Below are positions 15,685-24,775 of a stretch of DNA of 64,000 bases, one piece after another. Under the pieces are notes generated by a model. It had not been told where the DNA came from. It ran no database searches and was given only the letters and a program-made list of their open reading frames with translations. Source of the stretch: Flavobacteriales bacterium UBA6051 (GTDB lineage: Bacteria > Bacteroidota > Bacteroidia > Flavobacteriales_D > Crocinitomicaceae); the NCBI GenBank assembly GCA_002427735.1, contig DIYP01000014.1, positions 186,001 through 250,000 of the forward strand, given 5' to 3'. The translations under genes were made by a program, and so were the position numbers. How positions within the stretch are numbered: position 1 is the first letter of the stretch; each line of letters begins with the position of its first letter.

Positions 15685-18603
15685 TTAGCGAATGACATTA
15701 ACATGTCCATCAATGCGCTTGACGATCGCATAATCATCTTCATAGACGACTTTGTAGATGTACGTGCCATTAGGAACTACTTTTCCATTGTACGTTCCAT
15801 CCCAAATAGCATCAGGATCATTCGAGAAGAACAACAATTCACCCCAGCGATTATAAATCGAGAGCTCATAGCTGTAGATATCACATTCGTAGGAAGCCTT
15901 AAAATGCTGATTAAATTCATCTCCGTCAGGTGTAAAGGTATTCGGGAAATATACAACGCATGAGCAGTTCATATCGCCAATGACAATAGAATCTATCACA
16001 GAGCCGCATTGATTCGTCACAATAACGGAGTACGTATCAAATTCAGTAATCTGTATAGCTGTTTCCGCGCTTCCATTACTCCATAAATAACTTGCGTTCA
16101 TATCAGTTCCGGAAAGAACATGGCTGTCTCCTTCACACAATAGTCGATCCGGACCAAGATCAATGAACGGCATGTTAGCGTATTGTATAAATATTGTATC
16201 AGAAACTTCGCAGCCATCGACATTAACAACTGCCGTGTATGTTCCTGATTGCGTGACAGTGTAGGTTGGACCAGTGAATTGATTCTGCCAAACAGTTGTG
16301 GAATTGGGAATGGTAACTTCTAAGATTACCTGACTGCTATCACAGATCACTTGATCCTCACCGAGATCAAAATTAATTTCCGCGTTGAAACTCACATCAA
16401 TTGAATCAGTATCGCTTCCACAATTGTTCGTTACAGTTACCCAATAAGTGCCAGATTGAGTAGCATTGTACGTAGCATTGGTCGAATTATCCTGCCAAAG
16501 ATAATTTACTGTTGTTTGCGTCGCATCGAGTAACAGATTTCCACCAGCACAGATTGATGTATCATTGCCTAAATCTACAGTTGGTGGATTGATATAAGTG
16601 ACCTCTATATCATCACTGACTGTACCACAGAAATTCGTCACGTCAACAGAGTAGGTGCCTGTTTGTACCACACTATAAGTCGAATTTGTTGAGTTGTCCT
16701 GCCAGGAATATGTTGAATTAGGGAAATTCGCATCCAGTAGGAGTGTTGCACCGGCGCACAGGTTCGTGTCGTTACCTAAGTCAACGGTTGGAAGTACGTC
16801 AAAATCAATGTTGATCGTATCCGTTGCTATTCCACAAAGCGCCGTCACATCAACATAGTAAGTACCGCTCTGTGTTGCGTTGAATGTCGCGTTTGTTGAA
16901 TTATCTTGCCAAACATAGCTTCCGGTTGGATATGTCGCATCCAGCATTAAGTTGGCTCCGGGGCATAAAACTGTATCATTTCCAAGATTCACAGTTGGAG
17001 GCATTTCATAGGTTACCGTAATAGCATCATTCGTTGTCCCACAGATATTCGTTACGTCAACATCATAAACACCTGCTTGTGTAACATTAAACGTTGGATT
17101 AGTAGAGTTATCCTGCCAGATATAACTTGTTCCGATCTGTGTAGCATCCAATAGTAATGAAGCGCCTGTACACAACGTTGTGTCATTCCCCAAATTGACA
17201 GTAGGAGCACTTTCATAATCAACATTGATTGTATCAGTTGCCAGGCCACAAATGTTAGTAACATCTACATAATATGTTCCCGGTTGATTGACATTGAACG
17301 TTGCATTGGTTGAATTGTCTTGCCACAAATAAGTGCCATTGGGAATACTGGCATCTAACAGTAAAGTTGCGCCAGTGCATAACGTGGTATCATTACCCAG
17401 GTTAGCAGATGGTGGAATCTCATAGGTGACAATAATATCGTCTGAGCTAGTTCCACAGAAATTAGTCACATCAACGGAGTAAGTTCCCGCTTGAATAACT
17501 GTGAATGTTGCATTTGTAGAATTATCTTGCCAAAGATAACTTGATGCCGGATAGGTGACGTCCAGTAGCAGTGTTGCTCCCTGACAGAGTACGGTGTCAG
17601 CTCCAAGGTTTACGATTGGTGGGGCATCATAATTTACGAGAATGGTATCGGTCGATGTGCCACAGAAATTCGTCACGTCAACGAAATAGGTTCCTGTTTG
17701 ATTCACAAGGAATCCGGCAGAAGTTGAATTGTCCTGCCATTCATAAGTCGAAGCGGGGAAGGTGGCATCTAAAGCAAGTGTAGCTCCAGGGCAGAGCGTT
17801 GTATCATTTCCAAGATCGACAATTGGCAAGCCTTCGTAAGCAACGTCGATAGTGTCATAACTGGTACCACAAGCATCTGTTACTTCAACAGTATATGTTC
17901 CTGCTTGAGTTACCGTGAACGTTGAATTAGTTGAATTATCCTGCCATTCATAAGTAGAAGAAGGGAAGGTGGCATCTAGAGCAAGCGTACTTCCAGTACA
18001 AAGCGTTGTGTCATTCCCGAGATCAATAGTGGGAGGGGTGCATCCAGCAAATTCAAAGTGATCAACATGGTTCCAATGAATGGCTCCGGGAATGTTACGT
18101 ACTGTAATGTAATTTGCATTGATCGGTGCAGTAAATGTAAACGTATGTTGTACCCAAGTCATAGGTACAGTAGGAGCTGTGTAAACCAATGTTCCAAAAG
18201 CGTTATTCGCTGTGGATACGCCTATCTGAACATCTCCCTGCACGCGAAAAGTCGTCTCGCTATAACTCCAGAAAGAAATGGTATAATCCGTTCCGGCAAC
18301 TAACGGAGCTGTAATATCCATGGCTACCTCATCACTCGGACTTCCTGCCAATCCAATCGCTCTAACTCCATCTGGAATAGAGGGCTGGTAACAACCCATG
18401 ATAAGAATGTCAAGTTCCTGTGCCGCACCGTAGCCGTTTACATTTGACATAAATCCGTTAAATCCAGCATTCGTAAGATTATAGTTGCAGGCCATTGAAG
18501 CGCTGGTTGTCTCAAAACTTCCATTCACAAAAGACTGAGCTTTGGAAGAAAAACTGACCACAGAGATCAATAGGACCAATAGGTATGTGAAATGCTTAGG
18601 CAA
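15685..18603 (-). CDS. Large secreted repeat protein with gliding-type (CHU_C) T9SS domain
   Basis: A 972-aa cell-surface protein. It has a signal peptide (cleavage near SSKAQ), an N-terminal jelly-roll domain of about 165 residues (NGSFETT start and the paired W/F strands typical of carbohydrate-binding-like folds), then ten Ig-like repeats of about 69 residues (190-878), then a CHU_C/gliding-motility C-terminal domain (880-972: FPNTFTPDGDEFN, IYNRWGELLF, WDGTYNG). That domain is the type B signal for the type IX system, so the protein is secreted and held at the surface. It may act as an adhesin or in biofilm. It stands alone between convergent neighbours. Confidence 0.88.
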   Translation of the reverse strand: MPKHFTYLLVLLISVVSFSSKAQSFVNGSFETTSASMACNYNLTNAGFNGFMSNVNGYGAAQELDILIMGCYQPSIPDGVRAIGLAGSPSDEVAMDITAPLVAGTDYTISFWSYSETTFRVQGDVQIGVSTANNAFGTLVYTAPTVPMTWVQHTFTFTAPINANYITVRNIPGAIHWNHVDHFEFAGCTPPTIDLGNDTTLCTGSTLALDATFPSSTYEWQDNSTNSTFTVTQAGTYTVEVTDACGTSYDTIDVAYEGLPIVDLGNDTTLCPGATLALDATFPASTYEWQDNSTSAGFLVNQTGTYFVDVTNFCGTSTDTILVNYDAPPIVNLGADTVLCQGATLLLDVTYPASSYLWQDNSTNATFTVIQAGTYSVDVTNFCGTSSDDIIVTYEIPPSANLGNDTTLCTGATLLLDASIPNGTYLWQDNSTNATFNVNQPGTYYVDVTNICGLATDTINVDYESAPTVNLGNDTTLCTGASLLLDATQIGTSYIWQDNSTNPTFNVTQAGVYDVDVTNICGTTNDAITVTYEMPPTVNLGNDTVLCPGANLMLDATYPTGSYVWQDNSTNATFNATQSGTYYVDVTALCGIATDTINIDFDVLPTVDLGNDTNLCAGATLLLDANFPNSTYSWQDNSTNSTYSVVQTGTYSVDVTNFCGTVSDDIEVTYINPPTVDLGNDTSICAGGNLLLDATQTTVNYLWQDNSTNATYNATQSGTYWVTVTNNCGSDTDSIDVSFNAEINFDLGEDQVICDSSQVILEVTIPNSTTVWQNQFTGPTYTVTQSGTYTAVVNVDGCEVSDTIFIQYANMPFIDLGPDRLLCEGDSHVLSGTDMNASYLWSNGSAETAIQITEFDTYSVIVTNQCGSVIDSIVIGDMNCSCVVYFPNTFTPDGDEFNQHFKASYECDIYSYELSIYNRWGELLFFSNDPDAIWDGTYNGKVVPNGTYIYKVVYEDDYAIVKRIDGHVNVIR
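15970..18036 (-). repeat. Ten tandem Ig-like repeats of about 207 bp
   Basis: Each unit starts with a Pro-x-hydrophobic-(D/N)-LGNDT-x-LC-x-G stretch, followed by LLLDA, YxWQDNSTN and GTYxVDVTNxCG. Units 1-8 are close copies at the protein level, while units 9 and 10 have drifted (DLGEDQVIC and DLGPDRLLC). Each unit carries two Cys positions, possibly one disulfide per domain. Confidence 0.85.
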
Positions 18604-18688
18604 TGTTTCGCAAGTAACAGTGCCTCAAGATACAACAAACTTATGAACGGCGCTAACCCTAAATGAGCGAATTCATAGAAACTTAATA

Positions 18689-19702
18689 CTAGTCTTCCGC
18701 TAGTTCAAGTTCGATTTTCTTTTTTATGTTGTTGATCATATTTTTCACCTGAAAGAAGTAATGATTGCGTTCTTTTTCATTGACAACACTGATCATGCTA
18801 GAGTTAGCCATTTGCTTTTCCAATACCGTTAGGCTGTCTTCGATGTATACTTGGTCGGTGGTATGAAGAAAATTAAGCAGGTTATGTGTAATATATAAAC
18901 CTTTATGATCATCGGTTCGATAGAGCGTTGCACCGTTCCCATTTAATGTTTCATTATGATACATTTCAAAGTCGTTTCCTTGAGCCGGTGGTTCTGTGCC
19001 AAATGTGAATTTTTTTCCAACTTTAGCTTGTGCCTCAAGATGATTAACGAACCGTTCCAATAATTCGAGTTGATAAACAGCAAATTGGGGATCTTCGAAG
19101 AGTTGAGCATTAAAGTAATATTGAATCTCTCTTGCGAACCCTCTCAGGAAACTATAATCGTAGATTTCTTTGGATGGGATAGAGTTGTAGATGCGAAGAA
19201 CTTCTAAGCCGATGGCAAATGTTTCTTCGGGTAATTTCTCATACTTGTACTTTTGATCTTTGAACTCTTCCATCTCGAGGTGTGTTTTCGCCCAAAACCA
19301 AAGTTTGAAGCGTACGAGGTGAGGAAAATTCAATAGTTGTAATAACGGAGTATTATTAATCGTCATGATCAGCTCTGGATTCTTTTGAGCTTTAATAAGC
19401 TTTAAACCATCTAAGATCTTCTCCAGGTAACGAGCCATGCTGAATTCATATACTTCCAACGGAGCGAAGTCAAAGAGTACAGCATTTTTGTTCATCTCGA
19501 ATAGATTATCCAACGATATCTCAAAGTGCTTGCACAATTTTTCCAATTCATAAATCGTCAACTGCGTTTCACCACGATACCTTCTATAGACAGCATCTTG
19601 ACTTATACTCAAAATTTCACCGACGATATTTCCCAATGAGTCTTGCCCTTCTGTTTTCCGTTTGATAATATCGAAAATGGTAGCCTGATGATCAATGCGC
19701 AT
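18689..19702 (-). CDS. Helix-turn-helix regulator with long unknown effector domain
   Basis: A 337-aa protein. Residues about 15-68 form an XRE/BetR-like helix-turn-helix (SLGNIVGEILSISQDAVYRR, then RGETQLTIYELEKLC), the usual lambda-repressor-like fold. The remaining 270 residues are alpha-helical with many aromatics and no domain I can name. A cytoplasmic transcription regulator sensing an unknown cue is the best reading. It is followed after 18 bases, across the start region, by a small phosphatase gene on the same strand. No operator could be assigned. Confidence 0.65.
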   Translation of the reverse strand: MRIDHQATIFDIIKRKTEGQDSLGNIVGEILSISQDAVYRRYRGETQLTIYELEKLCKHFEISLDNLFEMNKNAVLFDFAPLEVYEFSMARYLEKILDGLKLIKAQKNPELIMTINNTPLLQLLNFPHLVRFKLWFWAKTHLEMEEFKDQKYKYEKLPEETFAIGLEVLRIYNSIPSKEIYDYSFLRGFAREIQYYFNAQLFEDPQFAVYQLELLERFVNHLEAQAKVGKKFTFGTEPPAQGNDFEMYHNETLNGNGATLYRTDDHKGLYITHNLLNFLHTTDQVYIEDSLTVLEKQMANSSMISVVNEKERNHYFFQVKNMINNIKKKIELELAED

Positions 19703-19720
19703 ATTTCCAGTTTAAGAGGT

Positions 19721-20050
19721 TCAGAATAACTTGTTGCATTTTTGTTGGAGCAACTCAATCAATTTCATTGAGTAATAAGCGTAGCTATCTACGATCTCAA
19801 GCACATGCAGTTGTTTGTCTTTTAGTTCAAGGTTTTGAATAATCCATTCTTTGTGGTGTCGCTCCATAACTATAATCAACTCTGACCAATCGATGTCCTC
19901 CTGATCTAAGGCTTTGGTCATATGCCTTTGACATAATGCGTGATCTGTGCCCGCTGATCTAAATTGATGATTGATAAACTGTTCAGAATAAAAATCTTGT
20001 GCAGTTTTGGAACGATCAACATTCGCGGTACAAACGAAAAGAATCTTCAT
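19721..20050 (-). CDS. Short low-molecular-weight phosphatase-like protein
   Basis: A 109-aa protein with the CX5R(S) phosphate loop at Cys7-Arg13 (VCTANVDRSKTA) at the N-terminus, as in low-molecular-weight tyrosine phosphatases and arsenate reductases. It belongs to the short subgroup; after the MERHHKEWI helix it ends IVDSYAYYS where longer enzymes carry the catalytic DPY/DPF loop, so the general acid may be D in this stretch or may be lost. Cytoplasmic. Substrate unknown; protein phosphotyrosine or a small phosphate ester. It is 11 bases from the upstream secreted protein gene, probably in one transcript with the SixA-like gene. Confidence 0.7.
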   Translation of the reverse strand: MKILFVCTANVDRSKTAQDFYSEQFINHQFRSAGTDHALCQRHMTKALDQEDIDWSELIIVMERHHKEWIIQNLELKDKQLHVLEIVDSYAYYSMKLIELLQQKCNKLF

Positions 20051-20061
20051 TCGTCTTGGTG

Positions 20062-20652
20062 TTAACCTCCGCAGGAAGGTTTAAATTGAATTTGTAAGTA
20101 CTCGAGGTTGTATTCTGCACATTTTTCCAGTGTCAGCCATGCAGGGATATTCATCATTGCTCCACACTCTGTTGTGCTATGCCATTGGAGTAATTCATAC
20201 CCATCCTTTGAAAAACCTATCATGTCCAACATGGGTTCGTAATCGCTGATAAAATTATCATAGAAAGCGTCGAGTTCTTTATTGGATGACGGAAGCTTCA
20301 GAAAAACGGCAATTGCATATATTCCGTTTGTTGTTGCCTCAGGATTTCCTCCATCTCCGGCCCATGTAAATACTTCAATGCGCTCAACAGCTAATCCGTT
20401 GACTTTTTCAAAACCAACTTTTTTAGGATCAGCGAGCATGACAAAATCATAAACGTAATTCGCATTTTTTAGATCAGACCAAGCCAAGTCGTTAGATGCT
20501 AGTTTGGTCATTCCCTTTTTATCCTTGGAGAATTCTTTCGTTAAGCTCAGTCCTGGAATGCCGTCGTTTTCACCCAGTTTCCCTGATTTTGGCATTTGAG
20601 CAATTCCATATACAGACATTACTAGTGTAACAAGCGCGGTAAGTATTTTCAT
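20062..20652 (-). CDS. Secreted protein of unknown function
   Basis: A 196-aa product with signal peptide (cleavage near VYGIAQ), then a mature domain of about 175 residues with several Trp and Cys (Cys in TTECGAMM, LEKCAEY and the C-terminal PSCGG). The pattern suggests a compact disulfide-bonded periplasmic or outer-membrane-associated domain. I recognise no family. The start codon abuts the stop of the SixA-like gene, so the genes are translated as a unit. Confidence 0.55.
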   Translation of the reverse strand: MKILTALVTLVMSVYGIAQMPKSGKLGENDGIPGLSLTKEFSKDKKGMTKLASNDLAWSDLKNANYVYDFVMLADPKKVGFEKVNGLAVERIEVFTWAGDGGNPEATTNGIYAIAVFLKLPSSNKELDAFYDNFISDYEPMLDMIGFSKDGYELLQWHSTTECGAMMNIPAWLTLEKCAEYNLEYLQIQFKPSCGG

Positions 20653-21258
20653 TTATTTTGAATATTTTTTCGGGTAAATAAAGTAATCCAGCTTTCCTTG
20701 AGTCAATAATGCCTCTTTCCATGTTTTCGCATTGAAGCGAACAGAAACAATCCCTGTCGTTGGCACATTCTCAATTTCCTCATTTGATTGTAAAGCATTC
20801 GCAGTCATTGTCATGGAAGGGTTGTGTCCGACAATAGCGACGGTTTTAATTGAGTCGTCAAGTGAACGGATTATACGCTTTAGATTCTCAGAAGTACTGA
20901 GGTACACAGATCGATCCCAATGAATTTGATCGATAGGGTAGCCGATTTGTTTACAAATAAGGTGAATAGTCTCTGTAGTTCGTTGCGAAGGACTTGCAAT
21001 GATTAGATCAATATTTTCACCTTTTTCTTTCAGTTTTTCCCCCATGAAAGGCGCATCTCGATACCCTCTTGGATTCAGGGGGCGGTCGAAATCCCGAAGT
21101 TCAGGATTGTCATGACTGGATTTGGCGTGACGAATTAGTATAACGGTACGCTCCATAGTGTCTGATTGTTTGATCGCGCGCTGTGATTGCGGCATTTGTT
21201 CAGTGGGAATGCCACTTGATACAAAAGTCATGAATAGAATGTATAGGATAGCTTTCAT
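20653..21258 (-). CDS. SixA-like histidine phosphatase
   Basis: A branch-1 histidine phosphatase. The phosphoacceptor motif LIRHAKSS and the second His in VGHNPSM are present, with RPLNPRG and ASPSQRTTET typical of SixA phosphohistidine phosphatases. Two starts are possible. The longer one (201 aa) gives a weak signal-like hydrophobic N-terminus; ATG 21154-21156 gives a normal cytoplasmic SixA of 167 aa starting MERTVILIRHA. The long form would be exported, which is unusual for SixA. I keep the long frame but the short start is a serious alternative. It leads a three-gene run with the secreted protein and the CX5R phosphatase. Confidence 0.82.
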   Translation of the reverse strand: MKAILYILFMTFVSSGIPTEQMPQSQRAIKQSDTMERTVILIRHAKSSHDNPELRDFDRPLNPRGYRDAPFMGEKLKEKGENIDLIIASPSQRTTETIHLICKQIGYPIDQIHWDRSVYLSTSENLKRIIRSLDDSIKTVAIVGHNPSMTMTANALQSNEEIENVPTTGIVSVRFNAKTWKEALLTQGKLDYFIYPKKYSK

Positions 21259-21299
21259 AGCTGTGATTAAATATAGAAAATTTCAATCAGTTGGGGTAG

Positions 21300-21333
21300 A
21301 AAAAAAGCGATTCCACATATGGGAATCGCTTTC
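21300..21333 (-). terminator. Terminator of the padR-pspC unit (probably bidirectional)
   Basis: AAAGCGATTCC and GGAATCGCTTT form an 11-bp stem with a seven-base loop. On the minus strand it is followed by seven Ts, ending the transcript about 115 bases after the PspC-domain gene. Confidence 0.75.
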
Positions 21334-21350
21334 AATAGAGGTATTACTTT

Positions 21351-21372
21351 CTAAAACTAAACTAAAACTAAA
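21351..21372 (+). repeat. 11-bp tandem duplication in the pspC 3' region
   Basis: CTAAAACTAAA occurs twice in a row between the PspC-domain gene stop and its terminator. No function is apparent. Confidence 0.6.
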
Positions 21373-21445
21373 ATGCACTTCTATGATGACCTCTATTTGT
21401 AAGACTTGCATTGCTTAAAAAAGTTACACAAGAATTATTCCTTTT

Positions 21446-23092
21446 TTACAAGTTGTCAAAAGTTTCTTCGATTTCAGCGCCAATTTCTTCACCTAAATCT
21501 TCCACTTCGTCTTCAATTTCATCCAATCGTTCGGTCCAATCTCTATGGGTGCTATGATGTCTGTACCTACCGTCACCTCTGAGATATCCACTTTCTTTAT
21601 AGTAGCGATATTCGGATCCTGATTGTTCTGAGAATTCTGGTAGATAGATAATTTGATCTTTGAATTTCACTTGTCCTCCCTTAGGGATTTCGATGATGAT
21701 AACAACATCCTGATCTCTGAGTTTATCTTTTTTCGGGAAGGCATAATCAGTATCTACCAATAAAGAGTCTCCCAATAAAGTGATACCATGTTGAATGTTT
21801 TCACTTTTTGCAATAGCTCTGGTAGAAGTATGGCTTCTTGCGCTAAGGTTCTGGTAAATGTGGAACATGGAGTCTGTCGACTGTATATATTCGAATTCTA
21901 TTCCGTGTTCCTTAATCAGGTCACCATCAATGGTCATCAGACCAAATTGCCCGTTACTTTTAATATTGTAACTCTGATCGTCCGATAGTTGCTGCAATTG
22001 TGGTAGTACCACGAGTTCATTTGTTGCTACTGTACCTACTAATCGTTCAATTTCGGCATCTATGGCAATATCTCTGGTAGTGCGCATACCAACACTGATG
22101 CAGATAAGTACACCTACGATTCCAGTTATAAATAACCCGAGTAAACTTAGTTTTCCCCATCTGTTGCGCAAATGGAAAAGTAGAATACTTCCCAACAAAA
22201 ACAAAAATAGAATCATACTCAATGAAACCATGAGTCCCCCGATCCAGGCCCATTTTACATCAGCCGGATTACTGAGCAAAAGCTCTCCAAGTTCAGTTAC
22301 AGAAAGGAAACCAGCATCACTTTGCACCGGAATGATCTGTGACCCTCCAATGATGACCAGTAAAAATGCGATAAGTTGTGTTAATCCAAGAGCGATAAGT
22401 CCTATTCCAATAATGGAAGAGACAATTCGTGCCCCTCTGGAAATACGACGTTTATAATCGCTGCTATCAACTTTTTTTGCAAATCTGCGAGAACTATCTT
22501 TCACTTTCTCGGCTGCATACTCAACTTCTGTTTTCACATTCTCGACTGTTATTGGGCGTCCCTTCATACGAAGACGATCAATGGTGTTACGTGCCTTTGG
22601 AATAGCTATCCATAGAATGATATAAAGCGGAAATCCGAATCCGGCAAATAAAAGTATGATCACGAAAATGATCCGAATAATAACCACATCCATGTTGAAG
22701 TAATTGGCTATACCTGCACAGACTCCGGCTATTGTCGCATTCTCTTCATCTCGGAATAAACGTTTTTCCGATCCCTTTGGATTTGATTCAGCGTAAGCCT
22801 TTTTGTTTTGTGATTCTTCTTCTTCATCAAATTCAACAAAGTCTTCAGGTTTTCCAAGATTTGCCAAAATTTGCTCCACATCAGCCAATTCAACGACAGT
22901 TTTTGACGTACTTAGTCGCTCAGAAAAAAGCTCAGCGATACGGATCTCGATATCCTCTATGATTTCTTTGCTGCCATCTTGATTACCTAAAGTCTTTTCC
23001 AGTCGGTCCAGATAATCTTGCAAGAGTTCGTAAGCATCCTCTTCAATAGTGAAGCTTACCCCTTTGATATTTACAGAAATGGTCTTTTTCAT
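21446..23092 (-). CDS. PspC-domain membrane protein
   Basis: A 548-aa inner-membrane protein. An N-terminal soluble region of about 95 residues (possibly a dimerising helical domain ending in an acidic linker) precedes a PspC domain at about 108-175 (RDEENATIAGVCAGIANYF followed by a membrane hairpin). Four or so further helices lie between about 225 and 335, and the C-terminal half is soluble and beta-rich with an acidic, Glu-rich tail. PspC-domain proteins are linked to envelope stress responses. It overlaps the upstream PadR regulator by four bases, so repressor and membrane protein form one operon, an arrangement common in Bacteroidota. Confidence 0.88.
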   Translation of the reverse strand: MKKTISVNIKGVSFTIEEDAYELLQDYLDRLEKTLGNQDGSKEIIEDIEIRIAELFSERLSTSKTVVELADVEQILANLGKPEDFVEFDEEEESQNKKAYAESNPKGSEKRLFRDEENATIAGVCAGIANYFNMDVVIIRIIFVIILLFAGFGFPLYIILWIAIPKARNTIDRLRMKGRPITVENVKTEVEYAAEKVKDSSRRFAKKVDSSDYKRRISRGARIVSSIIGIGLIALGLTQLIAFLLVIIGGSQIIPVQSDAGFLSVTELGELLLSNPADVKWAWIGGLMVSLSMILFLFLLGSILLFHLRNRWGKLSLLGLFITGIVGVLICISVGMRTTRDIAIDAEIERLVGTVATNELVVLPQLQQLSDDQSYNIKSNGQFGLMTIDGDLIKEHGIEFEYIQSTDSMFHIYQNLSARSHTSTRAIAKSENIQHGITLLGDSLLVDTDYAFPKKDKLRDQDVVIIIEIPKGGQVKFKDQIIYLPEFSEQSGSEYRYYKESGYLRGDGRYRHHSTHRDWTERLDEIEDEVEDLGEEIGAEIEETFDNL

Positions 23093-23424
23093 TTTGTGTC
23101 GTTTTTGGTGATTTGTGTGACCGCAGTATTTAATTCATCCCAGGTGATGGATAATTCCTCAAGGAAAGCTTCTCCCATTTTGGTCAGCGAATAATATTTT
23201 CTGGGAGGGCCTGATGGCGATTCTTCCCAGCGATAGGTTAATAGTTCTCCATTTTTCAACCGTGTAAGAAGAGGGTAGAGTGTACCTTCCACAACAATCA
23301 ACTTTGCTTCTTTGAGCGTATCGATGATTTCAGAAGGGTAAGCTTCCTTTTCCTTTAGAATTGAAAGAATACAGAGTTCCAATATGCCCTTGCGTAATTG
23401 TGCCTTTGTATTTTCTAATTTCAT
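23089..23424 (-). CDS. PadR family transcriptional regulator
   Basis: A 111-aa winged-helix repressor of the PadR family: LRKGILELCILSILK at the N-terminus, AYPSEIIDTL for the recognition region, VVEGTLYPLLTRL, the wing WEESPSGPPRKYYSLT, and a C-terminal helix for dimerisation. These regulators usually repress their own operon. The downstream PspC-domain gene overlaps by four bases, and a palindrome lies across the -33 region of the promoter, which fits autoregulation. Confidence 0.92.
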   Translation of the reverse strand: MKLENTKAQLRKGILELCILSILKEKEAYPSEIIDTLKEAKLIVVEGTLYPLLTRLKNGELLTYRWEESPSGPPRKYYSLTKMGEAFLEELSITWDELNTAVTQITKNDTK

Positions 23425-23478
23425 ATGACTTGTTTAATCTCGTTTCAAAAGAATGAGTCAACACTCTAATGTTCAATA

Positions 23479-23510
23479 CAAAGATATGTGTAAAAAAATG
23501 AACTATGCAA
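23479..23510 (-). promoter_or_regulatory. Promoter of padR-pspC
   Basis: Read on the minus strand: TTG (23508-23510), 21 bases, then TATCTTTG (23479-23486), a match to TTG-N17-23-TAnnTTTG. Confidence 0.6.
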
Positions 23511-23518
23511 TACATAGT
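23502..23518. promoter_or_regulatory. Palindrome overlapping the padR promoter, likely operator
   Basis: ACTATG-CAATA-CATAGT, a perfect 6-5-6 inverted repeat covering the -33 element. PadR dimers commonly bind ATGT/ACAT-like dyads, so this is the obvious candidate for autorepression. Confidence 0.5.
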
Positions 23519-23619
23519 ACTGTATAAAATTAATTTTTCACATGTTTTATTGACTTGATTGTACTGGTAAACCCTCTGTTTATGGAGGGTGTAGGGGATT
23601 TGTTAAAAAGTTAAAAAAA

Positions 23620-24141
23620 TTAGACGTTCTTCGTCTTTTCCATGAAATGGCGTCGAGCAACGGTGTAAGCAACTGTTTTTCCCTCAGCATGTAGGTCAAT
23701 AATTTCCAGAATTTCAACTTTCAATTCGGGGTACTTTTTAACAAATTGCACGAGCAATTTCATTGAATATACCTGCAGTGCGACTTTGTTTTCATAGTCT
23801 TTGATGAAGTTGATTAACAAATCGATGAGTTCAGACTCTCGATAATCAGTGATGGGCATCATGCTGATACAGTTCGTCACATTTCGTAGAACGGTTTGAT
23901 CGTCTGTTTTGAAGAGTAGGTCGACAAACTCAGGGTAATAATGATTTAATTCGAACTTTTTCGATTTTAGTAAATGCACGAGTAACCAGGAACTGTATTC
24001 TTTATAAGGGTACTCATCCAATTGAAGGATGAGGTTGATTAGCTCAGGAAGTTGATCCTGATGTTTGCTGAAATACTTTATTAAATTAGTCTTGTCGCGC
24101 TCGTAACGTATGTCAAGCACTAGCTGACGAATATCATCCAT
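23620..24141 (-). CDS. Small helical-repeat (HEAT-like) protein
   Basis: A 173-aa cytoplasmic protein made of alternating amphipathic helices (LPELINLILQL, YSSWLLVHLLKSKKF, LIDLLINFIKDYE, LQVYSMKLLVQFVKKYPEL), a pattern typical of HEAT/ARM-like scaffolds. No catalytic motif. Its start overlaps the stop of the upstream secreted protein gene by one base (TAATG), so both are translated together. Probably a protein-binding scaffold; partner unknown. Confidence 0.55.
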   Translation of the reverse strand: MDDIRQLVLDIRYERDKTNLIKYFSKHQDQLPELINLILQLDEYPYKEYSSWLLVHLLKSKKFELNHYYPEFVDLLFKTDDQTVLRNVTNCISMMPITDYRESELIDLLINFIKDYENKVALQVYSMKLLVQFVKKYPELKVEILEIIDLHAEGKTVAYTVARRHFMEKTKNV

Positions 24142-24647
24142 TAGTTTTCTCTTGGAAATGCTCTATAGACTTTTGGGATGCACACCCAATGATCGTTTAC
24201 ATAGTAGAATGAGTTCAGTGAATAGCCGCTTGTTTTGCCTGGTTCGACAAACTTTAATCCATAAATCATCACCAAGTCGTTATAACTATCTTTGATCCAG
24301 TTATACCCTCCTGGTAAATCATGTGGAGCTCCAGCTTTTAGATATGTACTATTGAGGCTTAGGACAATCGTTTCTGTTCTATGCATTCCAGGCTTTACTG
24401 CCCCTTGGGTGATACTAGAGAACATCTTGTCGACATATTCTTCTACCAACTTTACGTCCTCAGGACTCGTGAATATTGCCTCGATATCAGCTTTAGAAGG
24501 CCGCAGCCCTTGAATTACTTCGCTTCCCGTCTTATCATTTCTTAATTGATCTGCCAGCTGTCTTAATTCTTTCTCTTGAGAATCCTGCGCGTTGGCGGAA
24601 ATAGAAAGTGAAAGTCCCAAAAAAAGTAGTCCAAAAAGTTTTCTCAT
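24141..24647 (-). CDS. Small secreted protein of unknown function
   Basis: From ATG 24645-24647 the product is 168 aa with a standard signal peptide (MRKLFGLLFLGLSLS, cleavage near ANAQ); the longer frame to 24710 adds a non-signal extension and is rejected. The mature part starts with a charged helical segment and ends in a beta-rich region with several Tyr and Trp. I know no family for it. It is coupled by a one-base overlap to the helical-repeat gene. Confidence 0.55.
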   Translation of the reverse strand: MRKLFGLLFLGLSLSISANAQDSQEKELRQLADQLRNDKTGSEVIQGLRPSKADIEAIFTSPEDVKLVEEYVDKMFSSITQGAVKPGMHRTETIVLSLNSTYLKAGAPHDLPGGYNWIKDSYNDLVMIYGLKFVEPGKTSGYSLNSFYYVNDHWVCIPKVYRAFPREN

Positions 24648-24740
24648 CACGTTAGTACTTGTTTGGCTTAAAAATAAGAAACAATTTATAGATGTGGTAT
24701 TAGGAATCATATTTCGGTATCAACAAACACATTCATGGAT

Positions 24741-24771
24741 TTTGACCGTATTTATTCAAAGCGTACATTTG
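24741..24771 (+). promoter_or_regulatory. Promoter of the arylsulfotransferase-like gene, nearly leaderless
   Basis: TTTG (24741-24744), 19 bases, TACATTTG (24764-24771): an exact consensus match. Only four bases separate it from the ATG at 24776, so the mRNA should be leaderless or nearly so. Confidence 0.7.
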
Positions 24772-24775
24772 CTTT

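Noticed and set aside
15652..15963. Plus-strand ORF opposite the CHU_C domain
   Set aside because: Shadow of the real minus-strand gene; no recognisable protein features.
15970..18036. CRISPR-like array, considered because of regular repeats
   Set aside because: The period is about 207 bp and lies within a single coding frame of Ig-like domains.
23560..23619. Terminator hairpin ACCCTC/GAGGGT after the helical-repeat gene
   Set aside because: Six-base stem without a U-tract on the relevant strand; left unassigned.
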